A stretch of DNA of 64,000 bases, taken from contig JANFFA010000002.1 in assembly GCA_030848925.1 (NCBI GenBank), forward strand, positions 558,001-622,000. Reading direction: 5' to 3'. The translations under genes and the position numbers were made by a program. Of this stretch, positions 33,748 to 42,204 are shown in pieces. The notes under the pieces are model-generated. The model was not told the origin of the DNA and did not search any database. It saw nothing but the letters and a program-made list of their open reading frames with translations. The stretch is from Rhodalgimonas zhirmunskyi (GTDB lineage Bacteria > Pseudomonadota > Alphaproteobacteria > Rhodobacterales > Rhodobacteraceae). Each line of letters opens with the position of its first letter. The stretch's first letter is position 1.

Positions 33748-33981
33748 CTAATCCAAAGAAAATTCTTGTTGCAGTAAGTCGATGAGCCTGGAGGCCGACT
33801 CTCGGTTCAATCGAATGGACTGACTTCTCTTCCCAACAAGCTTGCGATCCGAACTGCCATATGTATCGATTTGGAAAAATTGTTCTCCATCCAAGTCAAA
33901 AGTCGAGTAAGTCGCTTCGACCGGTTTTTGTTTACTTGCATGCTCGAGATCTTTCTTTTCAAAACTCAGCACCAAAGCCAT
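33748..33981 (-). CDS. Small AT-rich gene inserted between ureB and ureC (unknown function)
   Basis: Encodes 77 residues starting [20 protein letters not shown] and ending [12 protein letters not shown]. The middle reads [16 protein letters not shown] and [16 protein letters not shown], a pattern I have seen in orphan small proteins without known function. Its base composition is visibly AT-richer than all neighbours (AAAATTCTTGTT, TTTTTGTTTACTTG), a sign of transfer. Its ATG shares one base with the ureB stop (TGATG) and it ends 10 bases before ureC, so the insertion keeps the operon coupled. A role in urease assembly or control is possible but unproven. Confidence 0.75.
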   Translation of the reverse strand: MALVLSFEKKDLEHASKQKPVEATYSTFDLDGEQFFQIDTYGSSDRKLVGKRSQSIRLNRESASRLIDLLQQEFSLD

Positions 33982-34286
33982 CAGAGGTTCCCCATCACGT
34001 ATTGATTGAATCCATAAATCCTACGCGCGCCCGAAAATTCGATCAACTGTACCTCGCGCCGCTGCCCTGGTTCGAACCGCACTGCCGTGCCCGGCGCGAT
34101 ATCAAGCCGCCGTCCGCGCGCCGCCGCGCGATCGAATTCCAGTGCCGGGTTGGTTTCGGCAAAGTGGTAATGCGATCCGACCTGCACCGGCCTGTCGCCG
34201 GTATTGGCGACCATCACGGTGATCGCCGTGCGGCCTTCGTTCAGCGTGATCTCGCCCTCGGCGGGGAAAAGCTCTCCGGGTATCAT
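33981..34286 (-). CDS. ureB: Urease beta subunit UreB
   Basis: Structural subunit of the (alpha-beta-gamma)3 enzyme, 101 residues, full length. It opens [19 protein letters not shown] and contains [33 protein letters not shown] and the end [14 protein letters not shown], all diagnostic. It follows ureA by 37 bases that contain one copy of a 25-bp intergenic repeat, and its stop codon overlaps the start of the inserted small gene. Confidence 0.97.
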   Translation of the reverse strand: MIPGELFPAEGEITLNEGRTAITVMVANTGDRPVQVGSHYHFAETNPALEFDRAAARGRRLDIAPGTAVRFEPGQRREVQLIEFSGARRIYGFNQYVMGNL

Positions 34287-34294
34287 CGACGCCT

Positions 34295-34319
34295 CTCTTT
34301 CATTTTTCCAAAAATACTC
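34295..34319 (-). repeat. 25-bp intergenic repeat, copy A (ureA-ureB spacer)
   Basis: Read on the minus strand this is GAGTATTTTTGGAAAAATG followed by AAAGAG. It matches the copy at 40539-40563 in 24 of 25 positions, although that one lies in the phn operon and in the opposite orientation relative to transcription. It contains no coding sequence. Confidence 0.7.
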
Positions 34320-34323
34320 AAAT

Positions 34324-34626
34324 TCAACGGATCGGCTGGTGCACGGTCACCAGTTTGGTGCCGTCCGGGAAGGTCGCCTCGACCTGCACTTCGTGGATCA
34401 TCTCGGCGACGCCTTCCATGCATTGTTCACGGCTGATCACCTGTGCGCCCGCTTCCATCATCTCGGACACGGATCGGCCATCGCGCGCGCCTTCGACCAC
34501 GGCGTCGGTGATCAGCGCGATCGCCTCGGGGTGGTTCAGCTTCACGCCGCGTTCCAGCCGCTTGCGCGCCACCACGGCGGCCATCGCGATCAGCAGTTTG
34601 TCTTTTTCTCTCGGGGTCAGTTGCAT
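34324..34626 (-). CDS. ureA: Urease gamma subunit UreA
   Basis: Smallest structural urease subunit, 100 residues, full length: [26 protein letters not shown]-type helix ([18 protein letters not shown]), [18 protein letters not shown] and the C-terminal [15 protein letters not shown]. It lies three bases after ureD and 37 bases before ureB. Confidence 0.97.
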   Translation of the reverse strand: MQLTPREKDKLLIAMAAVVARKRLERGVKLNHPEAIALITDAVVEGARDGRSVSEMMEAGAQVISREQCMEGVAEMIHEVQVEATFPDGTKLVTVHQPIR

Positions 34627-34629
34627 GGC

Positions 34630-35460
34630 TCAGGTCATCCAAGGTCGGGGAAGGGGGTCATGGGCAAGGCTTTCGATCAGCGGCACCAGCCACTGACGAA
34701 GCAGGTGACTGTCGGGCGCCAGTCCGCGCAGGGCCAGCACGCCGTCGCGGATCAGGCTCGCCCCCGCCGTTTCGGGAAGGCGCGCGCGGATTGCGTCAAG
34801 CCGCGCCTCGGCCTCTGGCGCGACGTAGAGCAGGGACACCATCGCCCCCGCGCCATCGGCGATGTGCCTGCGTGCCAGATGCGCGGCAAGGTCGCCCGCC
34901 ATGCGGATCGAATCGAGGTAGAGCGGCACGCCCCCGCGCCGAATCTCGATCCGGTCACGAAAGCGCGCGCGGCTCAGGGTCTCGCCCATCGCGGTGCGGC
35001 CAAAGACCAGCGGTTCCACCATCAGGAAGCGCGCGTCAGTAGCCAGATCGACGCTCAGCGCGCGGTCCAGCGCAGAGCCGTCGTAAAGGATCGTTTCCTG
35101 CGGCAGCCAGTCGATCCGCCCGCCGGCCTCGACACTCAGCCGGGTGCGGATCTTGCCCGTCTCTCCCGGTTGGGCGCGATAGGCGCGTTCCGCCGCCTGC
35201 GTCGTGAGGGTCAGCGCCGTGCCCACCCCGGCGCGGCCCGAGATTTCGAACCGGTCGCCGCCGGTCACGCCGCCCGCGGTGTTGACCAGAACGGCCTGTG
35301 GCGCGGCCTTGCGGTCGACACGCGGAAACAACAGCTTCAGCGATCCGGCCTGCCTGAGCCCGTCGAGCACGGACGCGCCATCGCGCGCCTTGGTCGAGAC
35401 ATGCACCTTGCCGCGCGCGCGCGGTTGAGCGCTGCTATCGGGCGAGTCTGGCAAGGGCAT
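34630..35460 (-). CDS. ureD: Urease accessory protein UreD
   Basis: Scaffold that binds apo-urease and recruits UreF-UreG. With a start at MPLPDSPDSSAQPRARGKVHV the protein has 276 residues, the usual length; GGAA lies eight bases upstream. A GTG at 35556 would add 32 residues but lacks a ribosome-binding site. Family motifs: LFPRVDRKAAPQAVLVNTAGGVTGGDR, TTQAAERAYRAQPG, LPQETILYDGSAL and VFGRTAMGET. First gene of the urease operon ureD-A-B-(insert)-C-E-F-G. Confidence 0.92.
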   Translation of the reverse strand: MPLPDSPDSSAQPRARGKVHVSTKARDGASVLDGLRQAGSLKLLFPRVDRKAAPQAVLVNTAGGVTGGDRFEISGRAGVGTALTLTTQAAERAYRAQPGETGKIRTRLSVEAGGRIDWLPQETILYDGSALDRALSVDLATDARFLMVEPLVFGRTAMGETLSRARFRDRIEIRRGGVPLYLDSIRMAGDLAAHLARRHIADGAGAMVSLLYVAPEAEARLDAIRARLPETAGASLIRDGVLALRGLAPDSHLLRQWLVPLIESLAHDPLPRPWMT

Positions 35461-35608
35461 GTGCAGCGCGTGTTCCACAGGCGTCCTTTTCTGGGGGTCC
35501 GTTTCAGAAGCCCGTATCGGCGAAGGGCGTTTTAGTTTCGCCTTTGTTTCGAGCACAGCGGCGCATGCGAGTCAGGCAGTTTCCGCCCGACTCAGGCCAC
35601 AAGCCCGC

Positions 35609-35630
35609 AAAGCGCCGGGGTGGGCGCTTA
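35609..35630 (-). terminator. Possible terminator after the molybdoenzyme gene
   Basis: AAGCGCC and GGCGCTT form a seven-pair stem about 40 bases past the stop of the gene at 35666. No U tract follows on the minus strand, so this is weak. The rest of the 35461-35665 gap shows nothing else clear. Confidence 0.3.
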
Positions 35631-35665
35631 AAAAATAGGCAAACACCCGGGGTCGCGGCGCGGTG

Positions 35666-37942
35666 TCAGTCCAGCCGCGCCACCTCGACCAGCGCGGTAT
35701 GCGCGCTTGCGCCCTGTCCCAGCCGCGAGGTGCCGACATCCTTGGTCAGGACATTGGGATTGCCGTCGGGGTCGATTGTGCCCGCCGCATTGCCGCCGCC
35801 CGCGCCGAACCACGCGCCGGTGGGCATCGCCACCACATCGGGCAGGATATCCGTCGTCAGATGCGCCCGCGCCCGCGCCGCGCCGCGCGCGTTGAACACG
35901 CGCAACAGGTCGCCCTGTGCAATGCCGCGTACCTTTGCCGCCGTCGGATGGATGGCCAGTGCCACGGGCCGCGCGCCCGGCATATCGGCCAGCGCGCATT
36001 CCAGCTGGCTGTGCAGCTTGTCGCCCGGTTGCGGCGAGACAAGGTGCAACGGCGCCGCCGACTCCGCCGCGCCCAGCCATTCCGAGGGCGGCAGCCAGAC
36101 GGGGTGGCCCGGGCAATCGTCATAGCCGAACCCGTCGATCCGTTCGGAAAAGATCTCGATCCGGCCCGAGGGCGTGTCGAGGGCGCGGCCCTCGGGATCA
36201 TCGCGGAAGTGGGTGAGAAACGACTTCACCTCGCCCCGCTCGCGCACCGGCATCTTGAGCCAGTTCTGCGCGCGCAGCCCGTCGAAATCGGGCAGATCGA
36301 TCCCGGCCTTGGTCGCGTTGGCATGGAAGGTGCCATAGAGATGGCGCAGCCACTGTTCCGAACTGCGCCCCTCGGTATAGGTCTCTTCGGCCCCCATCCG
36401 GGCGGCGAGATCGGTGAAGATGTCGTAATCATCGCGCGCCTCGTGCACCGGCGGAATCAGCGCGGGCATGTTGAACAGGTACTCATCCAGCGGGCTGAAG
36501 CCGATATCCTCGCGCTCGTAAGGGGTGGTCGCGGGAAAGACGATATCGGCGCGCTGGGCGGTGGCGGTCCACCACGGTTCATTCACGATGATGGTTTCGG
36601 GCTGTCGCCATGCCTGTTCCAGCCGGTGCAGGTCTTGGTGGTGATGAAATGGATTGCCCCCCGCCCAATAGACCAGCCGGATATCGGGATAGGGCTGGCG
36701 GTTGCCGTTGAAGTCATAGGGCACACCGGGGTTTAGCAGCATGTCGGCGATCCGCGCCACCGGGATCACCTCGGACACGGCGTTGTCGCCTTGGGGCAGG
36801 GTCAGCCCCTCGATCCGCTGCATCGTCTTGCCGATCCCGCCGATCGCGCCATAGCCATAACCAACACCGCCGCCGGGCAGGCCGATCTGCCCCAGCATCG
36901 CCGCCAGCACCGCCGACATCCAGTAAGGCTGCTCGCCATGTTCGCCCCGTTGCAGCGACCACGCCATGGTGATCAGCGTGCGCCCCTGCGCCATGTGCCG
37001 GGCCAGATCGCGGATCGCATCGGCCCCGACCCCGCAAAGCGGCGCGGCCCATTCGGGGGATTTCGGCTGGCCGTCGGTTTCGCCCATCAGGTAGGGGCGG
37101 AACCGGTCGAACCCGCTGGTATACCGGTCAAGGAAGTCATGATCGCTCAGCCCTTCGCTTTCCAGCACATGGGCCAGCGCCAGCATCAGCGCGGTATCCG
37201 AGGCCGGGCGCACCGCGATCCAGTCACAGCCCTCGGGCGCATCGCTGCGCTGTGGCGAGACATTGACAAGCCGCATGCCCTTGTCGCGGAACCGGGCGAA
37301 CCAATCGGCCGTCTCATGCTCGGTAACGCCGCCCATGCTGACCTGTGCGTTCTTGGTGTTGATGCCGCCGAACATCACCAGCGTATCGGTGTGGCGCGCG
37401 ATCACGTCCCAGCTGTCCTGTGAGCCGTAGTTGTACTTGAGGAAGGGCACGCCGAACACATGCGGAATGATCGCCTGTGCACAGCCGGTCGAATAGCTGC
37501 CGAAGCTGGCGACATAGCCGCCAATCGCGTTCAGAAAGCGGTGCACCTGACTTTGCGCATGATGGAACCGCCCGGCCGAGGACCAGCCATAAGAGCCGCC
37601 GAAAATGGCAGAGTTGCCATGGGTTTTGCGGATGCGGTCGATCTCTTGCGCGGTGATATCAAGCGCCTCGTCCCAAGGGAGTTCGACGTAATCGTCGATG
37701 CCGCGCCCCTGCCGGTTTCGATCCGTGCCTTCACGGCCTTCAAGCCAGCCGCGCCGGAACGAGGGCCGCGCCACGCGCGAACGGTGATAGACCGCCGCCG
37801 GGATCGCCTTCGGAATATCCGACGGGTTGGGATCGCCGCTAAACGGGCGGGTTTCGATCAGCCGCCCGTTTTCGGTGATCACCTCGAAAGCGCCCCAATG
37901 GCTTGAGGTGACTTGCGTTTTGCGGGGGGCGCTGCTGTCCAT
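35666..37942 (-). CDS. Molybdopterin oxidoreductase of the DMSO/TMAO/biotin-sulfoxide reductase group
   Basis: Single-subunit Mo-bis-MGD reductase of 758 residues. It carries AIFGGSYGWSSAGRFHHAQS, SFGSYSTGCAQAIIPHVFG with the Mo-ligating Ser (STG), YWAGGNPFHHHQDLHRLEQA, IVNEPWWTATAQRADIVFPATTPYERED, and the C-terminal molydopterin-dinucleotide domain ending TKDVGTSRLGQG. There is no N-terminal iron-sulfur Cys motif, as in TorA/BisC/DorA, and no Tat signal (the protein starts MDSSAPRKTQVTSSHWGAF), so it should be cytoplasmic like BisC. The start at 37942 follows AAGGA by eight bases. Substrate unknown; S- or N-oxides of vitamins or methionine are plausible. Confidence 0.87.
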   Translation of the reverse strand: MDSSAPRKTQVTSSHWGAFEVITENGRLIETRPFSGDPNPSDIPKAIPAAVYHRSRVARPSFRRGWLEGREGTDRNRQGRGIDDYVELPWDEALDITAQEIDRIRKTHGNSAIFGGSYGWSSAGRFHHAQSQVHRFLNAIGGYVASFGSYSTGCAQAIIPHVFGVPFLKYNYGSQDSWDVIARHTDTLVMFGGINTKNAQVSMGGVTEHETADWFARFRDKGMRLVNVSPQRSDAPEGCDWIAVRPASDTALMLALAHVLESEGLSDHDFLDRYTSGFDRFRPYLMGETDGQPKSPEWAAPLCGVGADAIRDLARHMAQGRTLITMAWSLQRGEHGEQPYWMSAVLAAMLGQIGLPGGGVGYGYGAIGGIGKTMQRIEGLTLPQGDNAVSEVIPVARIADMLLNPGVPYDFNGNRQPYPDIRLVYWAGGNPFHHHQDLHRLEQAWRQPETIIVNEPWWTATAQRADIVFPATTPYEREDIGFSPLDEYLFNMPALIPPVHEARDDYDIFTDLAARMGAEETYTEGRSSEQWLRHLYGTFHANATKAGIDLPDFDGLRAQNWLKMPVRERGEVKSFLTHFRDDPEGRALDTPSGRIEIFSERIDGFGYDDCPGHPVWLPPSEWLGAAESAAPLHLVSPQPGDKLHSQLECALADMPGARPVALAIHPTAAKVRGIAQGDLLRVFNARGAARARAHLTTDILPDVVAMPTGAWFGAGGGNAAGTIDPDGNPNVLTKDVGTSRLGQGASAHTALVEVARLD

Positions 37943-38068
37943 TTCCTGCATCCTTCGCACGTGATTGGGCGGCACGCGGGCCGCCGTTTGGGCGCAAGAT
38001 AGCACCTGTGCGGGAAACTAGAACACCGATTCCGTTTGTCGCCCGCCGAGGACCGGGGCGAGCGTGGG

Positions 38069-39208
38069 TCAGCCCACCTGTCGCCCGTGGCACCAAACGC
38101 CGCGAATGACCGGCGTGCCTTCGATCCGCGCGATGCGGACCAGATCGCCATGCAGCCCTTCGCCGATGCGCCCCCGGTCGGCAAGGCCCGCGGCGCGCGC
38201 CGGGCTGGCGGTGACGGTGGCGATGGCGCGCGGCAGATCATCCCAGAGATCGGCCAGAAGGAACGCCGCCGTCATCAACGACGACGGCACGTAATCCGAA
38301 GACAGGATATCCAGAAGCCCCGCATCGGCCAGTTCATGCGCCGCCACGTTGCCCGAATGCGATCCGCCCCGGATCAGGTTGGGCGCGCCCATCATCACCT
38401 TGATGCCCTGCGCCTGACAGGCCTCGGCGGCCTCGACGGTGGTGGGGAATTCGGCCAGCGAAATGCCATAGCTGGCGCTGGTTTGGACATGCGCCGCCGT
38501 GGTGTCGTCATGGCTGGCCAGCACCGCGCCCAGCCGCGACGCCTCGGCCACCGCTGCCGCCTCGTGACGGTCGCCATTTGCGGCGCGCAGGGTCTTGAGG
38601 TGGGCGACGTGATCCTCGAATTCGGCGTCGTTCATCTGGCGCTTTTTCTGCACATAGGTGCGCAGCTGGGTGATGTCGCGAAACTGGCGCTGGCCCGGGG
38701 TGTGATCCATCAGGCTGACGATGCCGACGCGATCTTCGGGGGTGAATTCGGCCAGTTCCGCCTCCAGCGTTTCCGAGCAGACTTCGGCGCGCAGGTGCAG
38801 GTAGTGGTTGATGCGCAGCGCCCCGGCCGCGCGCAGGCCCATCAGTTCCGAGGCCAGGTCGCGCGCGTATTTCAGGTAACGCCCCTTGCTGTTGGGGATC
38901 GAGCCGACACGCATCGCATCGAACACGGTGGTGATCCCGACCGAGGCCAATTCGCCATCATGGGCAAGGATCGCGGCGGCATGGGGCCAGTCGACCGAGG
39001 GGCGCGGCTCGATATGACGTTCAAGGTTGTCGGTGTGCAATTCGATCAGTCCGGGGATCAGCAGATCGCCATCGCAATCCAATGCGCCGGGGGGCACGGC
39101 GCGGCCCGGGGTGATCGACTCGATCTGGCCCTCGCGCAGGGTGAGCGCGCCGCGCATCACCGTGTCTTCGAAAACGATCTCGGCATTGGCTAGGATCAGG
39201 TCGGTCAT
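38069..39208 (-). CDS. phnM: PhnM, ribose-1-methylphosphonate triphosphate diphosphatase
   Basis: Amidohydrolase-fold enzyme that removes pyrophosphate from alpha-D-ribose-1-alkylphosphonate-5-triphosphate before C-P cleavage. The 379-residue product shows LLIPGLIELHTDNLERHIEPRP (metal site H-x-D with the family NLERH), VFDAMRVGS, LMDHTPGQRQFRD, and the C-terminal SGNVAAHELADAG with DILSSDYVPSSLM. It is the last gene of the phnGHIJKLNM unit, 73 bases after phnN. Confidence 0.96.
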   Translation of the reverse strand: MTDLILANAEIVFEDTVMRGALTLREGQIESITPGRAVPPGALDCDGDLLIPGLIELHTDNLERHIEPRPSVDWPHAAAILAHDGELASVGITTVFDAMRVGSIPNSKGRYLKYARDLASELMGLRAAGALRINHYLHLRAEVCSETLEAELAEFTPEDRVGIVSLMDHTPGQRQFRDITQLRTYVQKKRQMNDAEFEDHVAHLKTLRAANGDRHEAAAVAEASRLGAVLASHDDTTAAHVQTSASYGISLAEFPTTVEAAEACQAQGIKVMMGAPNLIRGGSHSGNVAAHELADAGLLDILSSDYVPSSLMTAAFLLADLWDDLPRAIATVTASPARAAGLADRGRIGEGLHGDLVRIARIEGTPVIRGVWCHGRQVG

Positions 39209-39281
39209 TCTGGGCAATCCTTCGGAAGGCAAACAGGCGCGCGATATGCCACGCGGGAAAGGGAAGGGCGAGGCGGCAAAG

Positions 39282-39830
39282 TCATACCGGCACATCCTCG
39301 CCGTCGAGCGCGTGCAGGAGGGCGGCCAGCGCCGGTTCGAGCGCGCCCGAGTTGTCGATTTCGATCACGTTCAGGCCCGCGGGAAGCGGTAGCGCGGCAC
39401 GGCTCAGACGCGCGGCAATATCTTCGGGCGCCTCACGCCCCCGCTCGGATAGGCGCTGGGCCAGAACCTCGGGGCGCGCGGTGATGTGCAGGATCCGCAG
39501 GCCGGGGAAAGTTTGCGCCGCTTCCGACAGGATCGCGCGCGAGCCGTTGAAGACGAGGGTTTCGCCCTTGGCGAGACGGTCGGTGATATCGGCGGGGATG
39601 CCGTAGTGCAGCCCGTGGGCCTGCCAGTGCAGCGCGAAATCGCCCCGGGACAGACGGCTTTGGAAGGCGGCTTCGCTGACGCCGTCGAACTCCTCTCCGC
39701 CCGCTTTGGTCGGGCGCGAGATGACACGGCGCACCAGCGCAAGGCCGGGGCGCGCCGCCTGTGCCGCGCGCATCAGGGTATCCTTGCCCGCGCCCGAGGG
39801 GCCGACGATGGTGAACAAAAGCCCGCTCAT
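39282..39830 (-). CDS. phnN: PhnN, ribose 1,5-bisphosphokinase
   Basis: Phosphorylates ribose 1,5-bisphosphate to PRPP with ATP, closing the C-P lyase pathway. The 182-residue P-loop kinase has LLFTIVGPSGAGKDTLM at the N-terminus, RVISRPTKAGGEEFDGVSE, WQAHGLHYGIP and VFNGSRAIL, the guanylate-kinase-like pattern of PhnN. It overlaps the phnL stop by ATGA. Full length. Confidence 0.95.
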   Translation of the reverse strand: MSGLLFTIVGPSGAGKDTLMRAAQAARPGLALVRRVISRPTKAGGEEFDGVSEAAFQSRLSRGDFALHWQAHGLHYGIPADITDRLAKGETLVFNGSRAILSEAAQTFPGLRILHITARPEVLAQRLSERGREAPEDIAARLSRAALPLPAGLNVIEIDNSGALEPALAALLHALDGEDVPV

Positions 39831-40510
39831 GCCGCGCGCCCCGGGGTGAAGCGCGACACGTCGATTTCGCGATCGGCGACGCGGTCGCGCGCCGGGGCGT
39901 CGTGAAAGATGCCGATGATCGCCGCGCCGCGCGCCTTGGCCTCTTCGATCAGGCAGAGCACGGTTTCGCGGTTGGTCGCATCAAGGCTGGCCGTTGGTTC
40001 ATCGAGAAGCAGTGCCGGGTAGGCATGGGCAAAGCCGCGCGCGATGTTCACCCGCTGCTGTTCCCCGCCCGAAAACGTGGTGGGCGACAGCGACCAGAGC
40101 GTTTCGGGAATATTGAGCCGGATGAGCAGCTCTTCTGCCCGCGCCCGGGCCACATCGCGCGGCGTGCCGATGGCAAGCAGCGGTTCGGCGACCACGTCAC
40201 GGGTCGGGACGCGCGGCACGACCCGCAGGAATTGCGAAACATACCCAAGCGTATGTCGACGCAGATCGAGTATTTCGCGCGGCTCGGCGCGGGCGACATC
40301 CGTGCCGCCCACAAGAATACGGCCCGACGCGGCAAGGTAATTGCCGTAGATCATCCGCATCAAGGTGGATTTGCCTGCACCAGAGTCGCCGGTCAGCGCG
40401 ACGCATTCGCCCGGGGCGACAGACAGGGTCGCGCCCTGCATCACCGGGATCACCGCGCCGCCCTGATTGTGCAGGGTGAAGGATTTGGAGAGGTTTTCGA
40501 TTTCGATCAT
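39827..40510 (-). CDS. phnL: PhnL, C-P lyase ABC-type ATPase
   Basis: ABC-fold ATPase of the C-P lyase system, thought to aid the core complex rather than transport. The 227-residue protein has [21 protein letters not shown] (Walker A), FSGGEQQRVNIARG (signature), and LLLDEPTASLDATNRE (Walker B). The N-terminus FTLHNQGGAVIPVMQG is typical of PhnL. It starts 63 bases after the phnK stop, in a spacer containing repeat copy B. Confidence 0.95.
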   Translation of the reverse strand: MIEIENLSKSFTLHNQGGAVIPVMQGATLSVAPGECVALTGDSGAGKSTLMRMIYGNYLAASGRILVGGTDVARAEPREILDLRRHTLGYVSQFLRVVPRVPTRDVVAEPLLAIGTPRDVARARAEELLIRLNIPETLWSLSPTTFSGGEQQRVNIARGFAHAYPALLLDEPTASLDATNRETVLCLIEEAKARGAAIIGIFHDAPARDRVADREIDVSRFTPGRAA

Positions 40511-40538
40511 CGGGCTGCTCCTATGGCGGGCCGGGGAT

Positions 40539-40563
40539 GAGTATTTATGGAAAAATGAAAGAG
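40539..40563 (+). repeat. 25-bp intergenic repeat, copy B (phnK-phnL spacer)
   Basis: GAGTATTTATGGAAAAATG followed by AAAGAG on the plus strand, one mismatch from the copy at 34295-34319. Here it is antisense to the surrounding operon. It occupies a 63-bp spacer in an operon whose other joints mostly overlap. Confidence 0.7.
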
Positions 40564-40573
40564 CATGGGGGCG

Positions 40574-41344
40574 CTAGACCTGAAGGATGGAGGACACGAG
40601 AAGCTGGGTATAGCCGTGCTGTGGGTCGTCGAGCACCTGATCGGTAAGGCCCTGTTCGACCACATGGCCGGATTTCATCACCATCAGGCGATCCGCCAGC
40701 AGGCGCACGACGGCCAGGTCATGGGTGACGATGATCGCCGAAAGCCCCATTTCGCGCACGAGGCCGCGCAGCAGGTCAAGCAGGCGGGCCTGCACGCTGA
40801 CATCGAGCCCTCCGGTGGGTTCGTCCATGAACACTAGCCGCGGCCCGGTGACGAGGTTGCGCGCGATTTGCAGGCGTTGCTGCATCCCGCCCGAGAAGGC
40901 CGAGGGGCGATCGTCGATCCGGTCTTCGGCGATTTCGACGCGGCCGAGCCAATCGGTGGCCTGTGCGCGGATGTCGCCGTAGTGGCGCGCGCCGACGGCC
41001 ATCAGCCGTTCGCCGACGTTGCCACCCGCGCTGACCCCCATGCGCAGCCCGTCGCGGGCGTTCTGATGCACGAAGGCCCAATCGGTGCGGCCCAACATGC
41101 GGCGTTCGGGTTCGGACATCTTGAGCGTGTCGCGGGGGCCATCGCTGCGGGTGTCGAACAGCACCTCGCCGGTGTCGGGCTCCAGATGCCCGGCGAGGCA
41201 ATTGAGCAGCGTGGATTTGCCCGAGCCGCTTTCGCCGACGATGCCGAGCACCTCACCGGGATAAAGGTCGAAACCCACGTCGGTGCAGCCGATGCGCGCG
41301 CCGTAATGCTTGGCGAGATTGCGAACGGAAAGAAGCGGGGTCAT
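40574..41344 (-). CDS. phnK: PhnK, C-P lyase ABC-type ATPase
   Basis: ATPase that binds the PhnGHIJ core and is needed for C-P cleavage. The 256-residue product shows IVGESGSGKSTLLNCLAG (Walker A), the PhnK-specific WAFVHQNARDGLRMGVSAGGN, FSGGMQQRLQIARNL (signature) and LVFMDEPTGGLDVSVQARLLDLLR (Walker B). The upstream frame that would lengthen it lies inside phnJ. The start overlaps the phnJ stop by ATGA. Confidence 0.96.
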   Translation of the reverse strand: MTPLLSVRNLAKHYGARIGCTDVGFDLYPGEVLGIVGESGSGKSTLLNCLAGHLEPDTGEVLFDTRSDGPRDTLKMSEPERRMLGRTDWAFVHQNARDGLRMGVSAGGNVGERLMAVGARHYGDIRAQATDWLGRVEIAEDRIDDRPSAFSGGMQQRLQIARNLVTGPRLVFMDEPTGGLDVSVQARLLDLLRGLVREMGLSAIIVTHDLAVVRLLADRLMVMKSGHVVEQGLTDQVLDDPQHGYTQLLVSSILQV

Positions 41345-42204
41345 GCGGCGGTCTCCTTCGGGGACAGGCGGCCACGGTGGCCTTGCGCCTGTCGGCTGGC
41401 GCAATAGTCGGTGTCGGAGCAGACGAACATGCGCCCGCCCGCGTCATCGGTGATGACCTCGTCAAGATAGGTGTGGCTTGCGCCGCAGAGATCGCAGGGG
41501 TGATCGGCCTTGGAGGGGTCGAACGGATAATCCTCGAAGTCGAGGCTGACCACCTTGGTGTGCGGCGGAATGGCGTAGATGCGCTGTTCGCGGCCCGCGC
41601 CGAACAACTGGATCGCGGGGGATTCGAGCTTGGGATTGTCGAACTTCGGGATCGGCGAGGGGTCCATCACGTAGCGCCCTTCGACCTTGACCGGATAGGC
41701 ATAGGCGGTGGCGATATTGCCGTGGCGCGCGATGTCTTCGTAAAGCTTCACATGCATCAACCCGTATTCTTCGAGCGCGTGCATCTTGCGGGTTTCGGTT
41801 TCGCGTGGTTCGAGAAAGCGCAGGGGTTCGGGGATCGGCACCTGATAGACGAGGATCTGATCGCTGGTCAGGGGCGCCTCGGGGATGCGGTGTCGGGTCT
41901 GGATCACGCTGGCCTTGTCGGTGTGTTCGGTGGTGGCCACATCCGCCGTTTTTTCAAAGAACTTGCGGATCGAGACGGCGTTGGTGGTGTCATCCGCGCC
42001 CTGATCGATCACCTTGAGCGTATCTTCGGGGGTGAGGCAGGCCGCCGTCACCTGCACGCCGCCGGTGCCCCAGCCGTAGGGCATCGGCATTTCGCGGCTG
42101 GCGAACGGCACCTGATAGCCGGGCACAGCGATCCCCTTGAGGATGGCGCGGCGAATCATCCGCTTGGTCTGTTCATCGAGATAGGCGAAGTTGTAATCGC
42201 TCAT
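41341..42204 (-). CDS. phnJ: PhnJ, carbon-phosphorus lyase
   Basis: Radical-SAM subunit that cleaves the C-P bond of ribose-1-alkylphosphonate-5-phosphate. The 287-residue protein begins YNFAYLDEQTKRMIRRAILK and contains MPYGWGTGGVQVTAA, DDTTNAVSIRKFF and HTKVVSLDFEDYPFDP. The C-terminal Cys set CDLC...CSDTDYC holds the [4Fe-4S] cluster and the catalytic Cys, arranged in the unusual C-x2-C-x21-C-x5-C pattern. Its start overlaps the stop of a HAD gene that separates it from phnI. Confidence 0.97.
   Translation of the reverse strand: MSDYNFAYLDEQTKRMIRRAILKGIAVPGYQVPFASREMPMPYGWGTGGVQVTAACLTPEDTLKVIDQGADDTTNAVSIRKFFEKTADVATTEHTDKASVIQTRHRIPEAPLTSDQILVYQVPIPEPLRFLEPRETETRKMHALEEYGLMHVKLYEDIARHGNIATAYAYPVKVEGRYVMDPSPIPKFDNPKLESPAIQLFGAGREQRIYAIPPHTKVVSLDFEDYPFDPSKADHPCDLCGASHTYLDEVITDDAGGRMFVCSDTDYCASRQAQGHRGRLSPKETAA

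Noticed and set aside
31470-33785. Long open frame on the plus strand through the urease genes
   Set aside because: It is antisense to ureE and ureC, whose products are unmistakable; long antisense frames are expected in high-GC DNA.
33740-34000. Insertion sequence or transposon at the ureB-ureC junction
   Set aside because: No inverted repeats, target duplication or transposase; only a compact gene with clean junctions.
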